Shown: one piece after another, positions 17,877-26,145 of the stretch | Layout of the letters: the number at the start of each line of letters is the position of its first letter | How positions within the stretch are numbered: position 1 is the stretch's first letter | From: Achromobacter sp. B7 | GTDB lineage: Bacteria > Pseudomonadota > Gammaproteobacteria > Burkholderiales > Burkholderiaceae_B | NCBI RefSeq assembly: GCF_003600685.1 | Contig: NZ_CP032084.1 | Location: 4,340,001-4,404,000, forward strand | DNA length: 64,000 nucleotides | Direction: 5' to 3' | Position numbers and translations under genes: made by a program | The notes under the pieces: generated by a model | The model's input: only the letters and a program-made list of their open reading frames with translations | What the model was told of the DNA's origin: nothing | Databases searched by the model: none

Positions 17877-17891
17877 GATTGTCCGACAATC
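17877..17891. promoter_or_regulatory. Palindrome GATTGTCCGACAATC, candidate GntR/FCD operator
   Basis: The site has six-base perfect arms around CCG and contains TTGTCCGACAA, the TNGTNNNACNA pattern bound by many FadR/FCD-type GntR proteins. It lies between the divergent PcaC-like and substrate-binding-protein genes, and a GntR/FCD regulator is encoded downstream in the same importer cluster. Confidence 0.6.
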
Positions 17892-17982
17892 TTCTTGACT
17901 GCTTAAAGTTTGAACACAATAATGCGGCAAAGCGCCGGGCTGGCTGCCGTGCGCCCTCAACCACAAAAGCCAGGAGACAACC

Positions 17983-19203
17983 ATGAAAAGCTTTCCCAAA
18001 CAGGCCGTGCGCCACGGGCGTCGGGAATTTGTCGCGGGGCTGGGCGCGGCCGCGCTGGCAGCCACCCTGCCGGGCCGCGCGCTGGCGGCGCCGGCCGACA
18101 TCAACGTCGGGGTGATCCTGCCCTTGTCTGGCGCCAACGCGCAGTTCGGCATCAATTCGCGGCAGGGCCTGGAACTGGCCGCCGACGAGATCAATGCGGC
18201 AGGCGGCATCAAGGCGTTGGGCGGTGCCAAGCTGAAACTGATCATCGCGGACGCCACGTCCCAGCCCACTACCGCCGCCACCGTCGCGCAGCGCCTGATC
18301 ACGCAGAACCGATGCGTGGCGCTGATCGGCGCCTATGCCTCATCCTTGACCCTGGCCGTGTCCGAAGTGACCGAACGGCGTGGCATCCCGCTCTTGACCA
18401 TGTCGTTCTCGGACGTGCTGACCGAACGCGGCTTCAAGCACATCTTCCAGGTGGTCTCCAAGGGCTCGGTGCTGGGCCGCGCGCAATACGACTATGCGGC
18501 CTCTGTCGTGGCCGGCGCGTCCGACATCAAGAAGATCGCGCTGCTGTACGAAGACACCGCCTACGGCACGTCGCAGGCGATCGGTGTGCGCAACGCGGCC
18601 AAGGCGGCGGGCGCGCAAATCGTGCTGGACGAGGCCTACCCGTTGGGCATTACCGACGTCACGCCACTGATCAGCAAGCTGCGCGCGTCGGACGCCCAGA
18701 TCGTGTTTCCGATTTCGTACTTGAACGACAGCCTGCTGATCATCCGGGTGATGCGCCAGCAACGCCTGACGGTGCCCATCGTGGGCGGCGCGGCGGGCTA
18801 TGTCATTCCCGACTTTGCCAAGGCGCTGGGGCAGTATTCCCAGGCCGTGCTGTCGATTGCGCCGGCCAACTACGACCAGGCGCCGGAATACACCGAGCGC
18901 TATCGCAAGCGCTTCGGCACCTTCATGCCGCACGAGGCGCTGGAACACGCGGTGTGCGCGGGCGTGCTGGCGCAAGCGCTTGAGGTGGCGGCGTCCGACA
19001 AGCCCGAGGCGGTGTCCAAGGCGCTGCGCGCGCAGAAGTACGACCAGGGTTGGGCGGGCGTGATGTCGGGTGGCGGCGTGCATTTTGACGCCAACGGCCT
19101 GAACACGCTGGCGCAGCCGATCATGGTGCAGTGGCAGAACAACGAGCTGGTCTCGGTGTGGCCCAGGGCGCTGGCCAAGGGCGCCGTCATCGCCGCCAGC
19201 TAG
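17983..19203 (+). CDS. ABC-importer substrate-binding protein (branched-chain amino acid type) with Tat-like signal
   Basis: The 406-residue protein has a twin-arginine type leader (HGRREFVAGLGAAALAATL) ending near RALAAP, then the type I periplasmic-binding fold of the Leu/Ile/Val family (NVGVILPLSGANAQFG, later IGAYASSLTLAVSEV). Many family members bind aromatic or other carboxylates rather than amino acids. It is the first gene of a complete importer, followed by two permeases and two ATPases. The gene is preceded by an AGGAGA site. The ligand is unknown; the catabolic neighbours suggest an organic acid or aromatic compound. Confidence 0.9.
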   Translation: MKSFPKQAVRHGRREFVAGLGAAALAATLPGRALAAPADINVGVILPLSGANAQFGINSRQGLELAADEINAAGGIKALGGAKLKLIIADATSQPTTAATVAQRLITQNRCVALIGAYASSLTLAVSEVTERRGIPLLTMSFSDVLTERGFKHIFQVVSKGSVLGRAQYDYAASVVAGASDIKKIALLYEDTAYGTSQAIGVRNAAKAAGAQIVLDEAYPLGITDVTPLISKLRASDAQIVFPISYLNDSLLIIRVMRQQRLTVPIVGGAAGYVIPDFAKALGQYSQAVLSIAPANYDQAPEYTERYRKRFGTFMPHEALEHAVCAGVLAQALEVAASDKPEAVSKALRAQKYDQGWAGVMSGGGVHFDANGLNTLAQPIMVQWQNNELVSVWPRALAKGAVIAAS

Positions 19204-19251
19204 CGCGCGTCGCACACAAGCAAGCTTACGAACCAAGCACAAGGGACAGTC

Positions 19252-20112
19252 ATGCAATTCTTGCAGGCGCTGGTGGACGGCATGTTGCTGGGCGGCGTGT
19301 ATGCGGTCATCTCGATCGGGTTGACGCTGGTCTTCGGGGTGGTGTCCATCGTCAATTTCGCCCAGGCCGAGTTCCTGATGGTGGGCATGTTCGTCGCCTA
19401 CTTCGCCTGGAAGCTGCTGGGGCTGGACCCGCTGCTGGGGTCCTTGCTGTCATTCGCGGTGGCCTTCGTGCTGGGCGTGCTGACGCAAAAGTTCTTGATC
19501 AACCGGGTGTTGAAGGCGCCGGCGGTGGCGCAGATATTCCTGACCGTGGGCCTGCTGATCGTCATGGAAAATCTGGCGCTGATCCTGTTCGGCTCGGAGT
19601 TCCGCTCGGTGCAGACGCCGTATCAGATGACGGCGCTGGCGGTTGGCCCAATTCTGCTGAGCGCACCGTACCTGCTGGCCTTCACGGTGGCGTCGGTGGC
19701 CGGGTTGACGCTGTGGTGGGTGCTGAAGAAAACGTGGTGGGGCATGGCGGTGCGCGCCACGGCGCAGGACCCGATGGCGGCGCGGCTGTCGGGCATTTCC
19801 ACGCATCGCGTGCATCAGCTGGCCTTCGGGCTGGGCGTGGGCCTGACGGCATTGGGCGGCGGCATCATCCTGCCCTACCTGACGGCGTCCACCACCGTCG
19901 GCGCGCAGTTCAGCGTGCTGATGTTCACGGCGGTAGTGCTGGGCGGGCTGGGCAGCGTGCTGGGCGCGGTGGTCGGCGGCATCGCGGTCGGCGTGATCCA
20001 GTCGCTGTCGTCGCTGGTGCTGCCCATGCAACTGCAAAACCTGGTGCTGTTCGCCATCTTCATCCTCGTCCTGGCCGTGCGCCCGGAAGGTCTTTTGAAA
20101 AGGGCTGCATGA
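19252..20112 (+). CDS. livH: LivH-type ABC importer permease
   Basis: The 286-residue membrane protein begins FLQALVDGMLLGGVYAVISIGLTLVFG, the signature start of LivH permeases, and has the conserved cytoplasmic EAA-like loop (RATAQDPMAARLSGI) and about eight hydrophobic helices. Its stop codon overlaps the start of the next permease (ATGA). It forms half of the inner-membrane channel for the ligand of the upstream binding protein. The gene name denotes family only; the substrate need not be a branched-chain amino acid. Confidence 0.9.
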   Translation: MQFLQALVDGMLLGGVYAVISIGLTLVFGVVSIVNFAQAEFLMVGMFVAYFAWKLLGLDPLLGSLLSFAVAFVLGVLTQKFLINRVLKAPAVAQIFLTVGLLIVMENLALILFGSEFRSVQTPYQMTALAVGPILLSAPYLLAFTVASVAGLTLWWVLKKTWWGMAVRATAQDPMAARLSGISTHRVHQLAFGLGVGLTALGGGIILPYLTASTTVGAQFSVLMFTAVVLGGLGSVLGAVVGGIAVGVIQSLSSLVLPMQLQNLVLFAIFILVLAVRPEGLLKRAA

Positions 20113-21086
20113 TGGCGACGACTCGACAATTCCTGCCATGGGCCGCGTTGTTTGCCGTTGCGCTGGGCGCGCCGTGGCTGATGCAAGACCAGGGCTACGG
20201 CATTCGCGTGCTGACGCTGGTGCTGCTGTTTGCCGCCATGGGGCAGTCCTGGAACATCGTGGGCGGGCTGGCCAACCAGATATCGTTAGGGCACGCCGCC
20301 TTCTTCGGGCTAGGCGCCTATACCTCCACCCTGCTGTTGCTGCGCTACGGCATTTCTCCCTGGCTGGGCATCGTGGCGGCAATGGCCGTTGCCGCGGTGG
20401 CGGGCGCGCTGCTCAGCCTGCCGACCATGCGGCTGCGCGGCCATTATTTCGCGCTGGCCACGCTGGCGTTCGGCGAGGTGCTGCGCGCGGTGGCCAACAC
20501 CTGGGCATCGGTGACGGGCGGACCGGTGGGCCTGTCGATTCCGTTTGCTGAAGGCGTGGCGCAGATGCAGTTCAAGTCCAGCATCCCCTACTACTACCTG
20601 ATGCTGGGCGCCGCGCTGGTCACGTCGGTGGTCTTCGCGCTGATCAGCCATTCGCGCCTGGGCTACCGCCTGCGCGCCGTGAAGGCCAACCCGCAGGCGG
20701 CGGAAGTCATCGGCGTGAACACCGCACAAACGCGCATACTTGCCGCCGTGATCTCGGCGGCGTTGATGGGCGCCTGTGGCACGCTGTACGCACAGTTCAT
20801 CTATTTCTTCGACCCCGACACGGTGTTTTCGCTGGTGGGCATCTCGGTGCGCGTGGCGCTCATCTGCATCATCGGCGGCGTGGGCACGGTGGCCGGACCG
20901 CTGATCGGCGCGCTGGTCATCATCCCCCTGGAAGAAGTGTTCAACGACTGGCTCTCGGGCCACACGGCGGGCGTATCGCAACTGGCCTTCGGGCTGATCC
21001 TGATCGCCATCATCCTGATCGAGCCGCGCGGCCTGTCGGCGCTATGGACGCGGCTGCGCAACCTGACGCGGGGCCAGCATGCCTGA
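20109..21086 (+). CDS. livM: LivM-type ABC importer permease
   Basis: The 325-residue protein shows the LivM core: GQSWNIVGGLANQISLGHAAF near residue 45, the MRLRGHYFALATLAFGEVLRA helix, the coupling loop RLRAVKANPQAAEVIGVN, and GGVGTVAGPLIGALVI near the end. The start at the first of two adjacent ATGs overlaps the livH stop by four bases; the second ATG is equally possible. Its 3' end overlaps the ATPase gene by eight bases. Confidence 0.9.
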   Translation: MMATTRQFLPWAALFAVALGAPWLMQDQGYGIRVLTLVLLFAAMGQSWNIVGGLANQISLGHAAFFGLGAYTSTLLLLRYGISPWLGIVAAMAVAAVAGALLSLPTMRLRGHYFALATLAFGEVLRAVANTWASVTGGPVGLSIPFAEGVAQMQFKSSIPYYYLMLGAALVTSVVFALISHSRLGYRLRAVKANPQAAEVIGVNTAQTRILAAVISAALMGACGTLYAQFIYFFDPDTVFSLVGISVRVALICIIGGVGTVAGPLIGALVIIPLEEVFNDWLSGHTAGVSQLAFGLILIAIILIEPRGLSALWTRLRNLTRGQHA

Positions 21087-21819
21087 CATCCTGAAGGTAT
21101 CGAACGTGCAGCGCCGCTTTGGCGGTTTGAAGGCCGTGGACGATGTGTCGTTCAGCGTGGCGCGCGGCGACATCCTGGGCCTGATCGGCCCGAACGGCGC
21201 GGGCAAGACCACGCTGTTCAACCTGCTGGTTGGCCTATATGCCAGCCAGGGCGGCCGCATTGAATTGGACGGTGTGGACGTCAGCGGCCTGCGCCCCCAT
21301 CAGATCGCGGCGCGCGGCATGACCAAGACTTTTCAGAACGTGGCGCTGTTTCCCGAAATGACGGTGCTGGACAACGTGCTGGTGGGAGGCCTGCTGCGCC
21401 ACGACGTGCCGCGCGCGCGCCAGGTCGCCCGCGACAACCTGGACCGCGTCGGCCTGTCCGCCATTGCCGCCAAGCCGGCCGGCGAGCTGTCGTTTCCCGA
21501 GCAGGCCCGGGTAGAGCTGGCGCGTGCGCTGTGCACCGACCCCAAGGTGTTCTTGCTGGACGAGGTGATGGCGGCGCTGAACGAATCCGAAATGGATGCC
21601 CTGCTGGATCTGATCCGCACGCTGCGCGACGAGGCGGGCATCACCTTCATCGTGGTGGAACATCACATGCGCGCCATCATGCGGTTGTGCAACCGCATCC
21701 TGGTGCTGTCGTTCGGCCAGAAAATTGCCGAGGGCAGCCCCGCCGAGATCGCGTCGAACCCGACGGTGATCGAGGTCTACCTGGGCAAATCCATGGAACA
21801 GTCGGAGGCGGCGGCATGA
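21079..21819 (+). CDS. livG: LivG-type ABC importer ATPase
   Basis: The 246-residue ATPase has Walker A GPNGAGKTT, Q-loop TFQNVALF, and Walker B with VFLLDEVMAALNESE, typical of LivG. The ABC signature is the divergent LSFPEQARVELARAL rather than LSGGQ or the usual LivG LSFGQQ; I regard this as family variation rather than loss of function because the other motifs are intact. The gene overlaps its neighbours on both sides, consistent with one operon. Confidence 0.9.
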   Translation: MPDILKVSNVQRRFGGLKAVDDVSFSVARGDILGLIGPNGAGKTTLFNLLVGLYASQGGRIELDGVDVSGLRPHQIAARGMTKTFQNVALFPEMTVLDNVLVGGLLRHDVPRARQVARDNLDRVGLSAIAAKPAGELSFPEQARVELARALCTDPKVFLLDEVMAALNESEMDALLDLIRTLRDEAGITFIVVEHHMRAIMRLCNRILVLSFGQKIAEGSPAEIASNPTVIEVYLGKSMEQSEAAA

Positions 21820-22529
21820 GCCTGTTGCAGATCCAGAACCTGACGGCCGCCTATGACCGCAGCCCGGTGCTGCACCAGGTGTCGCTGGACGTGCCCGAAG
21901 GCGGCTTCATCGCGGTGGTGGGCGCCAATACGGCGGGCAAGAGCACGCTGCTGCGCTGCATATCAGGGCTGCTGGACAAGGTCAGCGGCAGCATTCTTTT
22001 CGACGGCCGCGACATCCTGCGCTTGCCGCCGCACCGCATTCCGGAACTGGGCATCGCCCACGTGCCCGAAGGCCGCCACGTCTTTCCGGACATGACGGTA
22101 GAAGAAAACCTGTACCTGGGGGGCTACACGCGCCGCCGCGACATGGCGGGCCTGAAGCGCGGTTGCGACCGCGTCTACGCCCTGTTTCCCCGCCTGCTTG
22201 AACGGCGCCGCCAGGCCGCCGGCACGCTGTCCGGGGGCGAGCAGCAGATGGTGGCCTTTGGCCGCGCGCTGATGCTGGAGCCCCGGTTGTTGCTGCTGGA
22301 CGAGCCCAGCCATGGCCTGGCGCCCAAGATCGTCGAGGAAATGCACCAGGCCATGATCGACATCCACCGCAGCGGGCTGACCATCTTGCTGGTGGAACAG
22401 AACACGCGCCTGGCGCTGTCGGTGGCCGAACACGCCTACGTGCTGCAATCGGGGACGATGGTGCTGTCCGGCCCCAGCGGCGCGCTGTTGGAAGACAGCC
22501 GTGTGCGCGCGGCGTACCTGGGGTTATAG
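21816..22529 (+). CDS. livF: LivF-type ABC importer ATPase
   Basis: The 237-residue ATPase has Walker A GANTAGKST, signature LSGGEQQM, Walker B LLLLDEPSHGLAP and H-loop VEQN, all intact. The start ATG overlaps the livG stop (ATGA); the longer upstream open frame belongs to no family. It completes the importer begun by the Tat-leader binding protein. The regulator gene follows after about 115 bases. Confidence 0.92.
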   Translation: MSLLQIQNLTAAYDRSPVLHQVSLDVPEGGFIAVVGANTAGKSTLLRCISGLLDKVSGSILFDGRDILRLPPHRIPELGIAHVPEGRHVFPDMTVEENLYLGGYTRRRDMAGLKRGCDRVYALFPRLLERRRQAAGTLSGGEQQMVAFGRALMLEPRLLLLDEPSHGLAPKIVEEMHQAMIDIHRSGLTILLVEQNTRLALSVAEHAYVLQSGTMVLSGPSGALLEDSRVRAAYLGL

Positions 22530-22646
22530 CGATGGCCTGCCGGCGGGATATATTGCGTCTTTACGTTGAACCGGCGGTGCGCCGCGGCCGGGCCAAAAGC
22601 CCCTGTCGCCGCCTGCGCGCACCGCTACGCAAAGCGAGAGACAGCC

Positions 22647-23387
22647 ATGCCCCCTAACGGCGCAGTATTTGAAAAACCGACCACCCTGCGCACCCGCGTC
22701 GAGGAATTCCTGCGCGCCTCCATCATGGACGGGCGCATCAAGGGCGGCGAACGCCTGCGCGAAGCCGAACTGTGCGAACAGCTGAACATCAGCCGCAGCA
22801 CGCTGCGCGAGGCGTTGCGCACATTGGAAGCCGAGCGGCTGATTTCCATCGAACCGCATCGCGGCCCGACGGTGGTGCGCATTACCGAGAAGGCCGCGCG
22901 CGATCTGTATTCGCTGCGCGCGCTGCTGGAAGGCTTTGCCGCGCATGAATTCGCGCGGCTGGCCAGCGACGTCGACGTCGAGCGCCTGCGCAAGGCGGTG
23001 GACGCGCTGCACCGCCAAGCCAAGGGCAGCAACAAGTCGGCCTTGCTGGCGGCCAAGCGCGATTTCTATGACGTGCTGCTGTCGGGCTGTGACAACGACC
23101 TGATCAAGGACATGCTGCCCGGCCTGCTGTCGCGCATCAATCTGCTGCGCGCCACGTCCTTCGCGCGGCCGGAACGGCTGCCGGAAAGCATGGCCGAAAT
23201 CGACCACATCTTCGAGCGCATCCAGGCTCGGGATGCGCCAGGCGCCCAGGCCGCCGCGCAGAACCACATTGTGAATGCGGAACGCACGGCGCTTGAAGTG
23301 CTAAGGCGCCAACAAGAGGAGACATCCACCCGTGAAGGCGATCGACCAGGAACTGAGGGCCGCGACGGCCCTGGCGCAGCAGGATAG
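22647..23387 (+). CDS. GntR-family regulator with FCD domain
   Basis: The 246-residue regulator has the GntR winged helix (RVEEFLRASIMDGRIKGGERLREAELCEQLNISRSTLREALRTLEAERLI) and an all-helical FCD effector domain with the metal-ligand-like pattern (LLEGFAAHEFARLA ... DFYDVLL ... HIFERI ... NHIVNAERTALEVL). FCD regulators usually sense organic acids and repress degradative operons. It is the natural candidate for the palindrome between the divergent PcaC-like and importer genes. The hydrolase gene begins inside its 3' end, overlapping by 56 bases. Confidence 0.9.
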   Translation: MPPNGAVFEKPTTLRTRVEEFLRASIMDGRIKGGERLREAELCEQLNISRSTLREALRTLEAERLISIEPHRGPTVVRITEKAARDLYSLRALLEGFAAHEFARLASDVDVERLRKAVDALHRQAKGSNKSALLAAKRDFYDVLLSGCDNDLIKDMLPGLLSRINLLRATSFARPERLPESMAEIDHIFERIQARDAPGAQAAAQNHIVNAERTALEVLRRQQEETSTREGDRPGTEGRDGPGAAG

Positions 23388-24609
23388 CGAATTCATCGCG
23401 GCCACCCGGGGCCTGCCCAGCGCCATCTGGCTGCAAGTCGGCGCGCAGCCGGAGGACCGCATGCTTGCCTGGGCCGGCCAACCCGCCGCCCCGTCGCAGT
23501 GCCTGGTCATCAGCGCGCCGCCGGACACATGGCGCAAGCTGCTGCAACCCGCCCCGCCACCGGGTTATCAGTCGTTTACCGCCGCGCAACGCCAGGCCCA
23601 CGGCCTGCGCGTCAAAGGCGATGCGCTGGCCATTGCGCAGGCGCTGCATGCCCTGGAACGCCTGTTCGAGATTTTGCGCGGCCAGCATGACGCGGCGCCT
23701 ACCCTGCTGGACCGCAGCGCCATCGCGGGCCATTACGTCAACCTGGACCTGGGCGGGGCTGACCGGGGCGTGAGCGACCGGGGCGCGACCGACGGGGGCA
23801 CCCCCCCCACCTCTCTGTACGTGGAAACCAGCGGCCTGGCGGACGGCCCGCCGCTGTTGATGCTGCACACCGCCGGCGCCGATTCGCGCCAATATCACGC
23901 GCTGATGGCCGACGCCGAGCTGCGTCGCCAATGGCGCATGATCGCTTTTGACATGCCCGGCCACGGCCGCAGCATGCCCTTGCCCGGCCAGGCCTGGACC
24001 GAAGCGGGTTTGACCCGTGACGCGTATCTGCGCACCTGTGTGGCGGTGATCCGCCAGGTGGTGGGCGCCCCCGCCGTCCTGCTGGGCTGTTCGATGGGCG
24101 CGGCGATGGCGCTGGTCGTCGCCGCCCGCAGCCCGGACGATGTGGCCGGCGTGGTGGCGCTGGAGGCGCCGTACCAGGCCAGCGGCCGGCGCACGCCGCT
24201 GCTGTGCCATCCCCAGGTCAACCAGGCGGCCCACAACCCGGCCTATGTGCGCGGCCTGATGGGCCCGGCCGCCACGCTGGACGCGCGCCGGGACGCCGCG
24301 TGGATCTACTCGCAAGGCGGCTTTAACGTGTATGCCAACGACCTTTGGTTCTATAGCGAAGACTTCGATGCCGCCGAACACCTGGCGGGGTTGGACACGC
24401 GCCGCTTCGGCGTGTCGCTGTTGACGGGCGCCTACGACTATTCCGCCAGCCCGGACGACAGCCGCCGCGTGGCGGCGCGCATTCCCGGCGCGCGCTTCAC
24501 CGAGATGCCCGAGCTGGGCCATTTCCCAATGGTTGAAAACCCGCAACGGCTGATGCAGTACTTGAAGCCTGAACTGGACCACCTGCGCGCCACCAGGGGA
24601 ATTGCATGA
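23332..24609 (+). CDS. Alpha/beta-hydrolase with N-terminal extension and repeat linker
   Basis: The 425-residue protein has an N-terminal region of about 140 residues without a recognised motif, a Gly/Asp-rich linker (about 143-160), and an alpha/beta-hydrolase domain with LLMLHTAGADSRQYH (oxyanion region), DMPGHGRS, nucleophile elbow GCSMGAA and a C-terminal ELGHFPMVENP that supplies the catalytic histidine. GTG start after GAGGAG. It overlaps the regulator upstream and is coupled (ATGA) to the metallo-hydrolase downstream. Ring-cleavage product or lactone hydrolysis is plausible. The linker holds 15-bp units and a run of eight C that could slip out of frame. Confidence 0.85.
   Translation: MKAIDQELRAATALAQQDSEFIAATRGLPSAIWLQVGAQPEDRMLAWAGQPAAPSQCLVISAPPDTWRKLLQPAPPPGYQSFTAAQRQAHGLRVKGDALAIAQALHALERLFEILRGQHDAAPTLLDRSAIAGHYVNLDLGGADRGVSDRGATDGGTPPTSLYVETSGLADGPPLLMLHTAGADSRQYHALMADAELRRQWRMIAFDMPGHGRSMPLPGQAWTEAGLTRDAYLRTCVAVIRQVVGAPAVLLGCSMGAAMALVVAARSPDDVAGVVALEAPYQASGRRTPLLCHPQVNQAAHNPAYVRGLMGPAATLDARRDAAWIYSQGGFNVYANDLWFYSEDFDAAEHLAGLDTRRFGVSLLTGAYDYSASPDDSRRVAARIPGARFTEMPELGHFPMVENPQRLMQYLKPELDHLRATRGIA
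23767..23808 (+). repeat. 15-bp repeat units and C8 tract in the hydrolase linker
   Basis: Two imperfect 15-bp units (GGGCGTGAGCGACCG-like) encode D-R-G-x-S/T, followed by GGGGGCA and a run of eight C (23801-23808). The repeat is in frame; the C-run is a potential slippage site. Confidence 0.7.
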
Positions 24610-25451
24610 CGCTGCCGAACCACGAAGTCTATGCCTTGCGCTACGCCACCGTGGCGCGCCGTCGCAGCCAGAACTTCATTACCCCGCCCGACCCGCACGA
24701 CGGTCCCATGCCGATGGATTATTTCGTCTGGGTCATCCGCCATGACAAGCGGGTGTGGCTGGTGGACACAGGCTTTAACGAGGCCGCCGCACAGGCGCGG
24801 GGCCGGGAGTTTTTGCGTTGCCCGATCGATGCGCTACATACCCTGGGCATCGCGCCCGCCGATATCCTGGATGTGATCGTCACGCACCTGCACTACGACC
24901 ACGCCGGCAACATCCGCAAGCTGCCACGCGCCCGCCTGCACCTGCAAGAAAGCGAACTGCATTACGCCTGCGGCTGCAACATGCGCTTTGACATGCTGCG
25001 CCACGCCTATGCCGTGGAGGACGTGGTTGATGTGGTGCGCGGGGTATATGACAAGCGGGTGGCCTTCTACCACGGCCACGACGAAATCGCGCCCGGCCTG
25101 CAACTGCTGCACATCGGTGGCCACACGCAAGGCTTGCAGGCGGTGCGCGTGCATACGGCGCGCGGCTGGGTGGTGCTGGCCTCCGACGCCAGCCACTACT
25201 ACGACAACATGGGCCTGGACGCGCCCTTTCCCATCGTGTTGAACGTGGCCGACATGCTGGCCGGCTATGACACGCTGCTGAAGTTTGCGGATTCCCCCGA
25301 CCACATCGTGCCCGGCCACGACCCGCTGGTGCGCGTGCGCTACCCCGCCCTGGTGCAAGGCAATGCCGAGATCGTGGCGCTGCACCAGGCGCCTTTGCGC
25401 AATGCCGAATCGGGGACAAATTGCGCGCCCGCTTCCTCCGAGTCTGGTTAA
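24606..25451 (+). CDS. Metallo-beta-lactamase-fold hydrolase (N-acyl homoserine lactonase-like)
   Basis: The 281-residue enzyme has the di-metal motif HLHYDH (in VTHLHYDHAGN), a third histidine in HIGGHTQGLQ, an aspartate in VVLASDASHYY and a final histidine in VPGHDPLV, matching the AHL-lactonase/AttM branch. This group includes both quorum-quenching lactonases and catabolic lactonases. In this operon a pathway lactone is the likelier substrate. The start overlaps the preceding stop by four bases. Confidence 0.87.
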   Translation: MTLPNHEVYALRYATVARRRSQNFITPPDPHDGPMPMDYFVWVIRHDKRVWLVDTGFNEAAAQARGREFLRCPIDALHTLGIAPADILDVIVTHLHYDHAGNIRKLPRARLHLQESELHYACGCNMRFDMLRHAYAVEDVVDVVRGVYDKRVAFYHGHDEIAPGLQLLHIGGHTQGLQAVRVHTARGWVVLASDASHYYDNMGLDAPFPIVLNVADMLAGYDTLLKFADSPDHIVPGHDPLVRVRYPALVQGNAEIVALHQAPLRNAESGTNCAPASSESG

Positions 25452-25458
25452 CAGAAAC

Positions 25459-25472
25459 TTGATCCCGGTCAA
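25459..25472. promoter_or_regulatory. FNR-box-like site TTGATCCCGGTCAA before the universal stress gene
   Basis: The site matches the FNR consensus TTGAT-N4-ATCAA at nine of ten defined positions and ends 80 bases before the GTG start. An AAAGAT sequence at 25494-25499 falls where a -10 element would be if the site were centred at -41.5. An FNR homologue is encoded 3.8 kb downstream. Confidence 0.65.
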
Positions 25473-25552
25473 TGGATGCACGCGCCACGGTGCAAAGATG
25501 ACATGCGCACCGACGACCATCGGGCCGTGGGCGACCAAGATCTGGAGGCATC

Positions 25553-25978
25553 GTGAAAAACGTTTTGATCCCCGTGGACGGGTCCGCCAACGCGCTGCGC
25601 GCGGTTCACTACATGGTTGAGCACATCCGCGAATATGGCCCCTGCACCGTGCATCTGCTCAATGTCCAATTACCCATCGTGTCGGGCTCGGTGCTTGCGT
25701 TCGTATCGCAGGAAATGATCCAGGACTACTACAACGACGAGGCCAAGACGGCATTGGCCGATGCGAAAGCGGCGCTGGACAAAGCGGGCGTCCAATATGA
25801 AGCGAGCATGCGGGTTGGACCCATTGCCGAATCGGTCAAGGCGTATGCCACCGAGCACCAGTGCGATCACATCGTCATGGGTTCGCGCGGGCTGGGAGCG
25901 GCGGGCAGCCTGCTGCTGGGGTCTGTCGCCTTGAAGGTACTGCACGCGGTCCACATCCCGGTCACGCTGGTGAACTAG
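25553..25978 (+). CDS. Universal stress protein (UspA type, ATP-binding)
   Basis: The 141-residue single-domain Usp begins KNVLIPVDGSANALRAV and ends with the nucleotide-binding motif G-x2-G-x9-G-S (GSRGLGAAGSLLLGS), the pattern of ATP-binding Usp proteins. Such proteins are induced in energy or oxygen limitation. The GTG start follows GGAGG at good spacing. An FNR-like box upstream and the nearby oxygen-response genes suggest anaerobic induction. Confidence 0.92.
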   Translation: MKNVLIPVDGSANALRAVHYMVEHIREYGPCTVHLLNVQLPIVSGSVLAFVSQEMIQDYYNDEAKTALADAKAALDKAGVQYEASMRVGPIAESVKAYATEHQCDHIVMGSRGLGAAGSLLLGSVALKVLHAVHIPVTLVN

Positions 25979-26051
25979 GCCGACGGCTTATCAATGCCCC
26001 GGCTAGGCCGCTCATCAACTCGGCCGCCCCGCCCTTTTCGCTCGACCCTGC

Positions 26052-26065
26052 TTGACCCAGATCAA
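26052..26065. promoter_or_regulatory. FNR-box-like site TTGACCCAGATCAA before the CBS gene
   Basis: Nine of ten defined positions of TTGAT-N4-ATCAA are present. The site ends exactly 80 bases before the ATG, the same distance as the site upstream of the universal stress gene. Confidence 0.65.
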
Positions 26066-26091
26066 CATTGCGGCCTGGCAGAAGGCCACTA

Positions 26092-26108
26092 TGGAATCCA
26101 CGATTCCA
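26092..26108. promoter_or_regulatory. Inverted repeat TGGAATC-CAC-GATTCCA before the CBS gene
   Basis: Perfect 7-bp arms around three bases lie 27-43 bases downstream of the FNR-like box, about where transcription would start. The GGAAT/ATTCC arms resemble the palindrome found upstream of the fnr gene. Confidence 0.4.
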
Positions 26109-26145
26109 CAGGACAGGATACGGCCCCGCCATTCCGGAGAACACC

